Positions 21,173-31,332 of a stretch of DNA of 64,000 nucleotides are shown piece after piece; position 1 is the stretch's first letter, and each line of letters opens with the position of its first letter. The translations under genes and the position numbers were made by a program. The notes beneath the pieces were generated by a model that was not told the origin of the DNA, searched no databases, and was given only the letters and a program-made list of their open reading frames with translations. The stretch covers positions 25,447 through 89,446 of the forward strand of contig JAKFVH010000207.1 of the NCBI GenBank assembly GCA_021732285.1, in the 5' to 3' direction. The DNA is from Reyranella sp. (GTDB lineage Bacteria > Pseudomonadota > Alphaproteobacteria > Reyranellales > Reyranellaceae).

Positions 21173-22300
21173 TTGCAGAAACCGCTTCTCTTCTCGCCCT
21201 TGAAATTGCGCGGCGTCACGGCGTCCAACCGATGCGTCGTCTCGCCGATGGTGCAGTACCGCGCGACCGACGGCGAGGTGAACGACTACCATCTGGTCCA
21301 TCTCGGCAAGTTCGCGCTGGGCAAGTTCGGCATCGTCTTCACCGAGAACTGCGCCATCGAGCCGCGCGGCCGCGTCACCCAGGGCGATCTCGGGATGTGG
21401 GACGACCGCCAGATCGAGGGCCACAAGCGGCTGGTGCGCTTCCTCAAGCAGGAGGGCGCGCTCGCCGCCACGCAGATCACCCATTCCGGCCGCAAGGGCA
21501 GCACGCCGCGCTCCTTCGACAAGCCGGGCCAGCTCGGGCCCGAGGGTGCGGGCTGGCAGAAGTGGCAGGTCGTCGGTCCCTCCGAACTGCCGGCCGACAA
21601 GGGCTGGATGATCCCCCGTCAGCTCGAGGAAGCCGACATCGACGACCTGGTCAGGAAGTTCGGCGAGGCGGCCAAGCGCGCCGATGCCGCGGGCTACGAC
21701 GTGATCGAAATCCACGGCGCCCACGGCTATCTTCTGGCGCAGTTCCTCTCGCCGATCAGCAACAAGCGCAACGACCAGTATGGCGGCGACCGCGCCGGCC
21801 GCATGCGCTTTCCGCTCGCCGCGGCGCGCGCCGTGCGCGAGAGCTGGCCCCGGCACAAGCCGATGTTCATCCGCGTCTCGAGCGTCGACGGCGCCGGCGG
21901 CTGGGAAGTCGAGGACACCGTCGTGTTCGCCAAGGCGCTGAAGGAGCTCGGCGTCGACGTGATCGACTGCTCCTCGGGCGGCCTCACCGGCCTGTCGACG
22001 GCGCTGCCGGTCAAGCGCTCGCTCGGCTTCCAGGTGCCGTTCGCCGCGGCGGTGAAGCGCCAGGCCGATATCTCGACCATGGCGGTCGGCCTGATCCTCG
22101 ACGGACCGCAGGCGGAAGCGATCCTGCAGGCGGGTGACGCCGACCTGATCGCCATCGGCCGCCAGGCGCTCTACGACCCGTTCTGGCCCGTGCACGCTGC
22201 ACAGGAGCTGGGCTGCGACAGCGACTTCGAGATGTGGACGCCCGAGTACGGCTGGTGGCTCGACAAGCGCAAGAACAACCTCGCCGGTTTGAAGAAGTAA
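21173..22300 (+). CDS. NADH:flavin oxidoreductase (Old Yellow Enzyme family)
   Basis: LFSPLKLRGVTASNRCVVSPMVQYRATDGEVNDYHLVHLGKFALGKFGIVFTE; TTG start. Confidence 0.92.
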   Translation: MQKPLLFSPLKLRGVTASNRCVVSPMVQYRATDGEVNDYHLVHLGKFALGKFGIVFTENCAIEPRGRVTQGDLGMWDDRQIEGHKRLVRFLKQEGALAATQITHSGRKGSTPRSFDKPGQLGPEGAGWQKWQVVGPSELPADKGWMIPRQLEEADIDDLVRKFGEAAKRADAAGYDVIEIHGAHGYLLAQFLSPISNKRNDQYGGDRAGRMRFPLAAARAVRESWPRHKPMFIRVSSVDGAGGWEVEDTVVFAKALKELGVDVIDCSSGGLTGLSTALPVKRSLGFQVPFAAAVKRQADISTMAVGLILDGPQAEAILQAGDADLIAIGRQALYDPFWPVHAAQELGCDSDFEMWTPEYGWWLDKRKNNLAGLKK

Positions 22301-22317
22301 GACACGGGAAACGTAAG

Positions 22318-23520
22318 ATGACAGGCATTTTAGCCGGCCTTCGCATCGTCGAAGGCTCGGCGTTCATTGCTGCACCCCTGGGCGGCATGACCTTGGCGCA
22401 GCTCGGCGCCGACGTGATCCGCTTCGACGACATCAAGGGCGGGCTCGACAGCGACCGCTGGCCCGTCACCAAGGACGGCCGATCGATCTACTGGGCTGGC
22501 CTCAACAAGGGCAAGCGCTCGATCGCCGTCGACCTGCGCAACCCGCGCGGCCGCGAGCTTCTGACGGCGCTGATCACCGCGCCGGGCGAGGGCGCGGGCA
22601 TCTTCACCACCAACATGCCGGCGCGTGGGTGGCTCTCCTACGAGGAGCTGTCGAAGAAGCGCGCCGACCTGATCGCCCTCAACATCGTCGGCGCGCGCGA
22701 CGGCAGCGCCCATGTCGACTACACGGTGAACGCCATCACCGGCTTTCCCATGGTCACCGGCCCGGTCGCCCACGACGGTCCGGTGAACGCCGTGGCGCCG
22801 CCATGGGATCTTGCGACGGCTTACGCCGGCGCGTTGGCCATCGTTGCGGCCGAGCGGCATCGGCGAATGACGGGACAGGGGCAGCGGATCGTGCTGCCGC
22901 TGCAGGACATGGCGTTGGCCGCCACCTCGGCGCTGGGCTACATCGGCGAGGCCGCCGTCAACCAGGTCGACCGCCCGCGCTTCGGCAACGAGATCTTCGG
23001 CACCTTCGGCCGCGACTTCAAAACCAAGGACGGCCGCTTCGTCATGATCTGCATCTTCTCCGACCGCCACGTCGATGCCCTGGCCGAGGCCGGCGGCTTC
23101 GGCGAGGCCTTCAGGAAGATCGGGGTCGATCTCAAGACCGATGCCGGTCGCTGGGCGGCACGCGCCGAGCTCTGCGCCATCATCGAGCCGTGGGTGGCGG
23201 CGCAGACCGCGGCCGAGGTCAGCGCCGCGCTCAAGAGGGCCGGCGCCTTGTGGGCGCCCTATCAGACCTTCCGCGAGCTTGCGGCCGACAAGGCCAACGT
23301 GCTCGACAACCCGATGTTCGCCGTCCTCGATCAGCCCGGCATCGGCCGCTATCCGGTGGCCGCCACGCCTTTCCAGTTCGGGGCCTTCGAGCGCCAGCGA
23401 CCGCGCGTTGCGCCGACGCTGGGCCAGCATACGGACGAAATCCTGGCTGGCATCCTGGGGCTCGGCGATCGCGAGATCGGCAAGCTTCACGACGACAAGG
23501 TAGTCGGTGGTCCAAGATAA
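22318..23520 (+). CDS. CaiB/BaiF family CoA-transferase
   Basis: GLRIVEGSAFIAAPLGGMTLAQLGADVIRFDDIKGGLDSDRWP. Confidence 0.92.
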   Translation: MTGILAGLRIVEGSAFIAAPLGGMTLAQLGADVIRFDDIKGGLDSDRWPVTKDGRSIYWAGLNKGKRSIAVDLRNPRGRELLTALITAPGEGAGIFTTNMPARGWLSYEELSKKRADLIALNIVGARDGSAHVDYTVNAITGFPMVTGPVAHDGPVNAVAPPWDLATAYAGALAIVAAERHRRMTGQGQRIVLPLQDMALAATSALGYIGEAAVNQVDRPRFGNEIFGTFGRDFKTKDGRFVMICIFSDRHVDALAEAGGFGEAFRKIGVDLKTDAGRWAARAELCAIIEPWVAAQTAAEVSAALKRAGALWAPYQTFRELAADKANVLDNPMFAVLDQPGIGRYPVAATPFQFGAFERQRPRVAPTLGQHTDEILAGILGLGDREIGKLHDDKVVGGPR

Positions 23521-24357
23521 GATCCTCATCGCCGGTGGCGGCATCGGCGGACTGGCGACAGCTCCGGCCCTGGCGCAGAAGGGCCTCCCCTCGCTGGTCC
23601 TGGAGAAGGCGAGCCAGCTCGGCGAGATCGGCGCCGGCATCCAGCTCGGGCCCAACGCCTTCCACTGCTTCGATCGCCTGGGCGTCGGCGAGGACACGCT
23701 GCGCCTGATGGACGCCATGGCCGACGGCGAGATCACCCACATCGATCTCGGCGAGGCCTTCCGCAAGCGTTTCGGTAACCCCTATGTCGTCGTCCATCGC
23801 GGCGACCTGCATGGCGTGCCGCTGAACGGATCCGCGACCACCGACTGATCGAGCTGCGCACCAGCGCCGATGTCACGGGCTATGACCAGGACAGCGCAGG
23901 CGTCGCGGCGCTGATCGGCGCCGACGGCTTGTGGTCCAACGTCCGACGGCAGGTGACGGCCGACGGGGCGCCGCGCGTCTCGGGCCACACGACCTATCGT
24001 TCGGTGATCCCCACCGAGCAAATGCCCGAGGATCTGTGCTGGAACGCCGCCACCCTGTGGGCCGGACCCAAGTGCCACATCGTCCATTGCCCATTGTCGG
24101 GCTGGAAGGTGTTCAACCTCGTCGTCACCCATCACAACGATGCGCCCGAGCCGGGTGCCGGCAAGCCGATGCCGGTCGAGGAGGCGCGTCGCGGCTTCAC
24201 CGATGTCTGCCAGCGTGCGCAGAGCATCATCAGCCACGGCAAGGACTGGCGCATGTGGGTGCTGTGCGACCGCTAGCCGACCGACCGGTGGATCGACGGC
24301 AGGGTCGCGCTGCTGGGCGATGAGGCCCTGGCTCTATGGCGGCAACGGGCTCGATTA
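23507..24357 (+). pseudogene. FAD-dependent monooxygenase (3-hydroxybenzoate 6-monooxygenase-like), frameshifted, with in-frame stop and truncated
   Basis: ILIAGGGIGGLATAPALAQKG... stops at 23848; continues in another frame as LRTSADVTGYDQDSAGVAALIGADGLWSNVRRQV...WMWVLCDR* then GRVALLGDEA. Confidence 0.75.
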
Positions 24358-24402
24358 ATCCAAATGGATCAAGGCATTTTAGCCTATTGAATAAACTGGT
24401 TG

Positions 24403-24418
24403 AACAAACTAGTTTGTT
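24403..24418. promoter_or_regulatory. 16-bp perfect palindrome AACAAACTAGTTTGTT, putative TA operator
   Basis: Located just upstream of the antitoxin start. Confidence 0.55.
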
Positions 24419-24433
24419 GACGAAGAGGTGCAC

Positions 24434-24676
24434 ATGACCACCGTCGGCTCCTTTGAAGCCAAGACCAACTTCTCCGCTCTTCTGGAGCGTGCCGAGCGTG
24501 GCGAGCAGATCGTGATCACCCGACGCGGCAAGCCGGTTGCCAGGCTGGTGCCCATCGACAGCGCGTCGGTCACTCGCGCCGCCGAGGCCGTCGAGCAGCT
24601 CAAGAAGTTGCGGGAAGGTACGACCTTGGGCGGATTGTCGTGGAAAGAACTCAGAGACGAGGGCCGCAAGTACTGA
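24434..24676 (+). CDS. type II antitoxin, Phd/YefM family
   Basis: VGSFEAKTNFSALLERAERGEQIVITRRGKPVARLVP. Confidence 0.9.
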   Translation: MTTVGSFEAKTNFSALLERAERGEQIVITRRGKPVARLVPIDSASVTRAAEAVEQLKKLREGTTLGGLSWKELRDEGRKY

Positions 24677-24678
24677 GC

Positions 24679-25086
24679 ATGCTCGTCATCGATGCTTCGC
24701 TTGCCCTGGCCTGGTGCTTTGGCGATGAGAAGTCGCCCGTCGCGGACAAAGCGATCGACCAAGTGCGTGACGAAGGGGCGTTGGTGCCTTCCCTCTGGCG
24801 ACTTGAGGTGGCCAATGTCTTGTTTGCTGCGGAGCGACGGGGGCGAATAGGTCGAGCCGATCTTGAGCACAGGCTGAACTTGCTCTCGGCGCTTGCGATC
24901 ACGACCGACATGGAAACCGACAGCCGCGCCTGGACGGATACTTTTGTGCTGGCGCGGTCGCAGCGGCTGACGCTTTACGATGCGGCCTATCTTGAATTGG
25001 CCATGCGCCATGGCGCCGAGCTCGCCACGCTGGATCACGATCTCGCGCAGGCAGCACGCCGCATGGGCGTGCCCGTTCTTTCCTGA
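24679..25086 (+). CDS. type II toxin, PIN domain (VapC)
   Basis: MLVIDASLALAWCFGDE...LTLYDAAYLELAMRHGAELATLDHDL. Confidence 0.92.
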   Translation: MLVIDASLALAWCFGDEKSPVADKAIDQVRDEGALVPSLWRLEVANVLFAAERRGRIGRADLEHRLNLLSALAITTDMETDSRAWTDTFVLARSQRLTLYDAAYLELAMRHGAELATLDHDLAQAARRMGVPVLS

Positions 25087-25091
25087 CCGAC

Positions 25092-26015
25092 ATGCCCGCC
25101 ACCTCAGGCGCCCGTCCCGTCGCCATCGAGCTCAATGCCGTGCTGGTGGCGCTGATCGGCGACGAGCCGCAGGTCCTGACCCTGGAGGACGGCGCCTTGC
25201 TGCCCTCCGGCCCGTTCGAGAGCGATCATCCGACCCTGCAGACCGGTGTGCGCGGCTGGGTCGAGCGGCAGACCCATCACCCGCTGGGCTATGTCGAGCA
25301 GCTCTACACGTTTGCCGATCGCTACCGCGAATCGACGATGGGCTATCGCATCGTCTCGATCTCCTACCTCGGGCTGACGCGCGAGCGCGCCGCGGCCGGC
25401 CAGCACGAGCCCGGCTGGCAGAGCTTCTATCGCTACTTCCCCTGGGAGGACTGGCGCGAGGGCCCGCCGAAGATTCTGGCGCGCGCGGTCCTGCCGCGTT
25501 TGAAGGGCTGGGTCGAAGCAGTGTCGGACAATGCAAGGCGCGAGCGCCGGCAGAGGGTCGACGGCAACTTCGACATCGACGCCTGGAACGAGGAGCTGGT
25601 GCTGCAGCGTTACGAGCTGCTCTACGAGGCAGGCCTGGTGCCGGAAGCCGGCCGCCCGCGCAAGCCCGTCACTGATCCCGTGCCAGGCGAGCCCATGCGC
25701 TACGACCATCGCCGCATCCTCGCCACCGGCATCGCGCGGCTGCGCGCCAAGATCAAATACCGCCCGGTCGTGTTCGAGCTGATGCCGCCCGACTTCACCC
25801 TGGGCCAGCTGCAGCGCGCCGTCGAGGCGCTGGCCGGCCGGCCGCTGCACAAGCAGAACTTCCGCCGCCAGGTCGAGCAGCAGGGCCTGGTCGAGGAGAC
25901 CGGCGCAACGACGACCGGCACCGGCGGCCGGCCGGCCAAGCTCTACCGTTTCCGCCGCGAAATCGTGCTCGAACGCGCCGTCGCCGGCTCCAAGCTTCCG
26001 CTCGCCCGCTCCTGA
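25092..26015 (+). CDS. nadQ: NAD biosynthesis regulator NadQ-like (COG4111-type, NUDIX-like plus winged helix)
   Basis: VLVALIGDEPQVLTLEDGALLPSGPFESDHPTLQTGVRGWVERQT; adjacent to nadABC. Confidence 0.75.
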   Translation: MPATSGARPVAIELNAVLVALIGDEPQVLTLEDGALLPSGPFESDHPTLQTGVRGWVERQTHHPLGYVEQLYTFADRYRESTMGYRIVSISYLGLTRERAAAGQHEPGWQSFYRYFPWEDWREGPPKILARAVLPRLKGWVEAVSDNARRERRQRVDGNFDIDAWNEELVLQRYELLYEAGLVPEAGRPRKPVTDPVPGEPMRYDHRRILATGIARLRAKIKYRPVVFELMPPDFTLGQLQRAVEALAGRPLHKQNFRRQVEQQGLVEETGATTTGTGGRPAKLYRFRREIVLERAVAGSKLPLARS

Positions 26016-26493
26016 TCGCGGGGCCTGCATGCACTGCCGTCAGCAGGGGCTCGAGGGGTTTCCGCATTTTGCGCAGTTTGCGCTACCCCCTCTGTCTGGA
26101 GTGCACCCCAAAAGTGAGACATTAAACTGCGGAGCCCCGCGTCTGCCCCGTCCGGATGCAGGCCGGACGGGACACGCGGTATCTGCCGTGCCCTTTTTGT
26201 CTCGGATCAACGATGCATAGAGCGGGAGCGTCGGGGAGCAACGCAACAGCCCGATAATATAACTAAAGTATAGTCCTGTCAACAACTACGGTTGTTTCCA
26301 GCCATTTTCACGACTTTTGGCGCTCCATACGGCCCTACGTCTGGCGGGTCTAACCGGCGATCGCGCCATTCGTTGTGTCGCGGGTCTGGGGACCGACAAT
26401 GCTTTCAACGTGAGCCGTGGGACCCGTCAGAACGTCTGGGCACGGATCGCCGCGCATAGAGAAATGCTCACAGGGAGCACCCTTGACTCCTCT

Positions 26494-26533
26494 TATGCTC
26501 ATACTTAGCATATATATACTCAAGTTGAGCATA
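26494..26533. promoter_or_regulatory. two tandem 19-bp inverted repeats upstream of nadA
   Basis: TATGCTCATACTTAGCATA (26494-26512) and TATACTCAAGTTGAGCATA (26515-26533), centres 21 bp apart. Confidence 0.75.
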
Positions 26534-26543
26534 TAGGTGTCCC

Positions 26544-27518
26544 ATGACTGCCATCGCACCAGCCAGCCAGCTCTATGAACGGGTGAAGTCGGTGATCCTG
26601 CCGGCCGAATGGTCGGAGTTCGCGCCCGATGTCGATGCCATCAACCATCTGAAGCGCGAGAAGAACGCCGTCATCCTGGCGCACAATTACCAGACGCCGG
26701 AGATCTTCCATGGCGTGGCCGACATCGTCGGCGACAGCCTGGCGCTGGCCCGCGAGGCCATGAAGGTCGATACCGACGTGATCGTGCTGGCGGGCGTGCA
26801 TTTCATGGCCGAGACCGCCAAGCTCCTCAATCCCGCCAAGCGCGTGTTGATCCCCGACCTGCGCGCCGGCTGTTCGCTTGCCGAATCGATCACGGCCGAG
26901 GACGTCCGCCTGCTGCGCCAGCGCTGGCCCGGCGTGCCGATCGTCACCTACGTCAACACCTCGGCGGCGGTGAAGGCCGAAAGCGACATCTGCTGCACCT
27001 CGGGCAATGCCAAAAAGATCGTCGAGAGCCTGGGCGTGCCCAAGGTGATCATGCTGCCGGACGAATACCTGGCCCAGAACATCGCCCGCGAGACCAACGT
27101 CGAGATCATCACCTGGGCGGGCCACTGCGAGGTCCACGAGCGCTTCTCCGCTGCCGACGTGCGCCAGCTGCGCGCCGGCCATCCGGGCGTCGTCGTGCTC
27201 GCCCATCCCGAATGCCCGCCCGAGGTCGTGGCCGAGGCCGATTTCGCGGGCTCGACCGCGGCGATGGCCGACTACGTGACGCGCGAGCAGCCGGGCCGCG
27301 TCGTGCTGATGACCGAGTGCTCGATGAGCGACAACATCGCCGCCCTCAATCCCGGCATCGACTTCGTGCGGCCCTGCAATCTCTGCCCGCACATGAAGCG
27401 CGTCACCCTGCCCAAGATCCGCCGGGCACTCGAGACCATGCAGCACGAAGTGACGATCGACCCCGCCGTCGCCGAGGGCGCCCGCCGCGCCGTCGAGCAC
27501 ATGCTGGCGGTCCGCTAG
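26544..27518 (+). CDS. nadA: quinolinate synthase
   Basis: [31 protein letters not shown]...[12 protein letters not shown]. Confidence 0.97.
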   Translation: MTAIAPASQLYERVKSVILPAEWSEFAPDVDAINHLKREKNAVILAHNYQTPEIFHGVADIVGDSLALAREAMKVDTDVIVLAGVHFMAETAKLLNPAKRVLIPDLRAGCSLAESITAEDVRLLRQRWPGVPIVTYVNTSAAVKAESDICCTSGNAKKIVESLGVPKVIMLPDEYLAQNIARETNVEIITWAGHCEVHERFSAADVRQLRAGHPGVVVLAHPECPPEVVAEADFAGSTAAMADYVTREQPGRVVLMTECSMSDNIAALNPGIDFVRPCNLCPHMKRVTLPKIRRALETMQHEVTIDPAVAEGARRAVEHMLAVR

Positions 27519-27528
27519 GGAGGCCGCC

Positions 27529-29091
27529 ATGCAGACCATGCGTTCCGAGCTGGCGGGCTGCCCCGTCATCATCGGCGGCGGCCTTGCCGGACTGATGACG
27601 GCGCTCAGGCTGGCGCCGCGGCCCGTGATTCTGCTGGCCAAGGTGCCACTGTCCGAGGGGGCGGCTTCGGCCTGGGCCCAGGGCGGCATCGCCGCCGCCG
27701 TGGGCGAGGACGATCGGCCAGCGCTGCACGCCGCCGACACCTTGGCGGCCGGCGATGGCCTCAGCGATCCCGCCGTCGCCAGCCGCATTGCCGCAGCGGC
27801 GCCGGGCGCCATCATCGAACTGGAGCGCCACGGCGTCGTGTTCGACCGCGATCCGACCGGCCGTCTGGCGCTCGGCCTCGAGGCCGCGCATGCCCGCCGC
27901 CGCATCGTCCATGTCGCGGGCGACGGCACGGGGGCGGCGATCATGCGTGCCCTGGTCGCCGCGGTGCAGGCGACGCCCTCGATCACGGTGATCGAGGGGC
28001 TGGAAGCCCGTCGCCTGCTGGTCGACGACCGCGGCATCGCCGGCGTGCTGGCGGCAGGTCTTTCCGACGCCTGCCTGCTGCCGAGCCGCCGCGTCGTGTT
28101 GGCGACCGGCGGATTGGGCGGGCTCTATGCCCACACCACCAATCCGCTGGGCGCCATCGGCCAGGGCCTGGCGCTGGCGGCGCGCGCCGGTGCGGCGCTG
28201 GCCGACATGGAATTCGTGCAGTTCCATCCCACCGCGCTCGATGTAGGGCTCGATCCCATGCCGCTGGTCAGCGAGGCCGTGCGCGGCGAGGGCGCAGTAC
28301 TCGTCGACGAGACCGGCACGCGCTTCATGGCGGGACAGGGTCGAGGCGAGCTCGAGCCGCGCGACATCGTCTCGCGCGCCGTGGCGGCGCACATCGCGGC
28401 CGGCCGCCGTGTCTTCCTCGACGCTCGGCCGGCGCTGGGCGCGGCTTTCGCAAAACACTTCCCCGGCATCACGGCGCGCTGCCGGGCCGCCGGCATCGAT
28501 CCGGTGCGCCAGCCGATCCCCGTCCGGCCGGCGGTGCACTATCACATGGGCGGCATCGCTGTGGATGCCGAGGGCCGCAGCACCATCGAAGGCCTGTGGG
28601 CCTGCGGCGAGGTGGCGGCAAGCGGCCTGCACGGCGCCAATCGGCTGGCCAGCAACTCGCTGCTCGAGGCCGTGGTCATGGCGAGCGCCGTGGCCGACAG
28701 CATTGTCGGCACCGAGCCGGCGCGGTTGCCGGCGCCGCGGCCGGCCGCCCTGCCGGCGGCGCCGGACGTCAGGGCCCTGCGCGATCCGATCAGCGAGGGA
28801 CTGGGCGTCGTGCGCGACCGTGCCGGCCTCGAGCGGGCGGTCGACCTTCTGCAGCCGCTCGCCTTCAAGGGCGGCGCTGCGGCCGATCCGGCACTGGTGG
28901 CCCTGATGATCGCGACCGCGGCCCTCGCGCGCGAGGAAAGCCGCGGCGGGCACTGGCGCGCTGATTTCCCGCAGGCCTCGCCTGCCTGGGCGCGCCGGCT
29001 GGTCCAGCGCATCCACGACACCGGCACCCGGCTCGTCTGCCGGGCCATGCCGCTTTCCACTGTCCCGCAACCTCTCGTCGCCGGAGCCTGA
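27529..29091 (+). CDS. nadB: L-aspartate oxidase
   Basis: VIIGGGLAGLMTALRLAPRPVILLAK...EGAASAWAQGGIAAA...HPTALD. Confidence 0.96.
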   Translation: MQTMRSELAGCPVIIGGGLAGLMTALRLAPRPVILLAKVPLSEGAASAWAQGGIAAAVGEDDRPALHAADTLAAGDGLSDPAVASRIAAAAPGAIIELERHGVVFDRDPTGRLALGLEAAHARRRIVHVAGDGTGAAIMRALVAAVQATPSITVIEGLEARRLLVDDRGIAGVLAAGLSDACLLPSRRVVLATGGLGGLYAHTTNPLGAIGQGLALAARAGAALADMEFVQFHPTALDVGLDPMPLVSEAVRGEGAVLVDETGTRFMAGQGRGELEPRDIVSRAVAAHIAAGRRVFLDARPALGAAFAKHFPGITARCRAAGIDPVRQPIPVRPAVHYHMGGIAVDAEGRSTIEGLWACGEVAASGLHGANRLASNSLLEAVVMASAVADSIVGTEPARLPAPRPAALPAAPDVRALRDPISEGLGVVRDRAGLERAVDLLQPLAFKGGAAADPALVALMIATAALAREESRGGHWRADFPQASPAWARRLVQRIHDTGTRLVCRAMPLSTVPQPLVAGA

Positions 29092-29094
29092 GCC

Positions 29095-29976
29095 ATGACG
29101 CTCTCACCCTTGCCCATCCTGATGATCGAGGCGCCGGTGCGCGCCGCCCTGCTGGAAGATCTCGGCCGAGCCGGCGATCTCACCACCGATGCCATCGTGC
29201 CGGCCTCGTTGCGGGCCGAGACAGCGCTGGTGGCGCGCCAAACTGGCGTTGTCGCGGGCCTCGATGCGGCCTCGCTCGCCTTCCGGCTGGTCGATCCAGC
29301 GATCCAGGTCCGCATCGAGCGGCCCGACGGCAGCCGCGTGAAGCCGGGCGATCGCATCGCCACGATTGCCGGCCCGGCGCGCGGCATGCTGACGGCCGAG
29401 CGCGTGGCGTTGAATTTCCTGGGCCATCTCAGCGGCGTCGCCTCGGCGACGGCGACGCTCGTGGAGGCGGTGAAGGGCCACAAGGCGCGCATCTGCTGCA
29501 CGCGCAAGACCATGCCCGGCCTGCGTGCGCTGCAGAAATACGCCGTGCGCGCCGGCGGTGGCGTCAATCACCGCTTTGGGCTCGACGATGCCGTGCTGAT
29601 CAAGGACAACCACGTCGCCGCTGCCGGCGGGGTTGGCGCTGCGATCCGCGCCGCGCGCGAAGGCGTCGGCCATCTGGTCAAGATTGAGGTCGAAATCGAC
29701 CGGCTCGACCAGCTCGACGAAGCGCTTGCCGAGAAGGCCGACGCCGTGCTGCTCGACAATATGGGGCCCGAGACGCTGGCCGAGGCGGTGCGCCGCATCG
29801 CCGGCCGCGCCATCGCCGAGGCCTCGGGCCGCATCACGCCGGCGACGGCGCCCGCCATTGCCGCGAGCGGCGTCGATCTGATCTCGGCCGGCTGGCTGAC
29901 GCACAGCGCCCAGGTGCTCGATATCGGGCTCGACTGGCGGCATGCTTCGACCGGAGCCGAAAGATCGGCGGCGTGA
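29095..29976 (+). CDS. nadC: nicotinate-nucleotide diphosphorylase (carboxylating)
   Basis: ALLEDLGRAGDLTTDAIVP...CCTRKTMPGLRALQKYAVRAGGGVNHRFGLDDAVLIKDNH. Confidence 0.97.
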   Translation: MTLSPLPILMIEAPVRAALLEDLGRAGDLTTDAIVPASLRAETALVARQTGVVAGLDAASLAFRLVDPAIQVRIERPDGSRVKPGDRIATIAGPARGMLTAERVALNFLGHLSGVASATATLVEAVKGHKARICCTRKTMPGLRALQKYAVRAGGGVNHRFGLDDAVLIKDNHVAAAGGVGAAIRAAREGVGHLVKIEVEIDRLDQLDEALAEKADAVLLDNMGPETLAEAVRRIAGRAIAEASGRITPATAPAIAASGVDLISAGWLTHSAQVLDIGLDWRHASTGAERSAA

Positions 29977-30010
29977 AGAGGTCTATCTTCTCCGTATGGA
30001 GGAGGCAGCC

Positions 30011-30355
30011 ATGATCGCCGTCATCTTCGAAGTATGGCCGGCCGACGGCCGCAAGCAGACCTATCTCGCCATCGCCGCCTCGCTGCGCGCCGAGCTGCAG
30101 GCGATGGATGGCTTCATCAGCATCGAGCGCTTCCAGAGCCTGACGGACGAGACCAAGCTTCTGTCGCTGTCCTTCTGGCGCGATGAGGCCGCGGTCGCGG
30201 CGTGGCGCAACGTCGAGCACCATCGCGCCGCGCAGAAGCGCGGCCGCGAGGGCGTGTTCCGTGACTATCGACTGCGCATCGCCAGCGTGGTGCGCGACTA
30301 CGGCATGACGGAGCGCGCCGAGGCGCCGGCCGATTCGCGCGCCACCAACGGCTAG
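30011..30355 (+). CDS. antibiotic biosynthesis monooxygenase (ABM) domain protein
   Basis: MIAVIFEVWPADGRKQTYLAIAASLRAELQAMDGFISIERFQS. Confidence 0.85.
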   Translation: MIAVIFEVWPADGRKQTYLAIAASLRAELQAMDGFISIERFQSLTDETKLLSLSFWRDEAAVAAWRNVEHHRAAQKRGREGVFRDYRLRIASVVRDYGMTERAEAPADSRATNG

Positions 30356-30373
30356 GCCCCCGCCGGGCCATAC

Positions 30374-31318
30374 TTGATAGACGCCAATATTCGGCCGATG
30401 CTATCGCCTGCGGGTCGAGAAGTGAGGAGCCAGATCATGGGTGCTGCCGCAGCGAGGATTCCGACCGAGGCCATGAAGATCGAGAAGGTCAAGGAGCACA
30501 TCGGCGCCATTGTCACGGGCATCGACCTCGCGTGTCCCATCGACGGCGCGATGCGGAAGAAGCTCTACGACGCCGTCGTCGAAAACGTGGTCCTTGTGAT
30601 TCGTGGGCAAGAGCATCTCACGCCGGGCCAGTTGCAAGCCGCTGGAGAGATGTTCGGCGAGCTGATGGAGGACCAGAACCGGCGCTATCTGGTTGACGGA
30701 TTTCCGTTGATCAGTGTGCTCGACAACCGCCACCTGGACAGCAAGGGTCAGCCGGCAAAGGTCGGCGGCAATGCCACCTGGCACACCGACCATACCAACC
30801 AGGAATTGCCGCCCAAGTTCACCATGCTGTATGCGGTGGCCGTGCCGGACAGGGGTGGCGGGACATCGGTTTGCAATGCGCGTGCCGGCTACGAGGCGCT
30901 TCCGGACGACGTGAAACTGAAGATCGTCGATGCGAAGACCGAGAATACGCTGATCAGCAGCGCGCGGATGAAGACAGCCAATCCGGACATCGTGAAGGCC
31001 CAGCTTGCGGCGACGAAACCGCCGACGGTGCATCCCCTGGTCCGCACCCATCCCGAGACCGGCACCAAGGCTGCGTGGTTCCACAAGGCCAAGACCGAGA
31101 CGGTCACCGGCCTGTCGCCCGAGGAAACCCAGGATTTTCTGCAGGACTTGACCGACAGGATCGCGCAGCCGCAATTTTGCTACACGCACGAGTACAGGAA
31201 GGGCGATCTGCTGATCATCGATGACCGCGCCTCATTGCACAAAGCCGGCTTCGATTACGATCACAGCCAGCATCGCCGCCTGTATCGGATGCTGGTGCGT
31301 GGCGACCGTCCCTACTGA
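30374..31318 (+). CDS. TauD/TfdA family dioxygenase
   Basis: WHTDHTNQELPPKFTMLYAVAVPDRGGGTSVCNARAGYEALPD; start uncertain. Confidence 0.9.
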   Translation: MIDANIRPMLSPAGREVRSQIMGAAAARIPTEAMKIEKVKEHIGAIVTGIDLACPIDGAMRKKLYDAVVENVVLVIRGQEHLTPGQLQAAGEMFGELMEDQNRRYLVDGFPLISVLDNRHLDSKGQPAKVGGNATWHTDHTNQELPPKFTMLYAVAVPDRGGGTSVCNARAGYEALPDDVKLKIVDAKTENTLISSARMKTANPDIVKAQLAATKPPTVHPLVRTHPETGTKAAWFHKAKTETVTGLSPEETQDFLQDLTDRIAQPQFCYTHEYRKGDLLIIDDRASLHKAGFDYDHSQHRRLYRMLVRGDRPY

Positions 31319-31332
31319 TTGACGAGGACAAC

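Noticed and set aside
26147-26171. CCCGTCCGG/CCGGACGGG hairpin downstream of nadQ
   Set aside because: Could be a terminator, but there is no U-tract on the nadQ strand and such stems are common at this GC content; not claimed.
26040-26285. 81-aa minus-strand ORF containing 'FNVSLLGCTP'
   Set aside because: The FNV string comes from the IS3-end-like sequence and lacks the RP and VPGF repeats; not a member of the FNVRP family.
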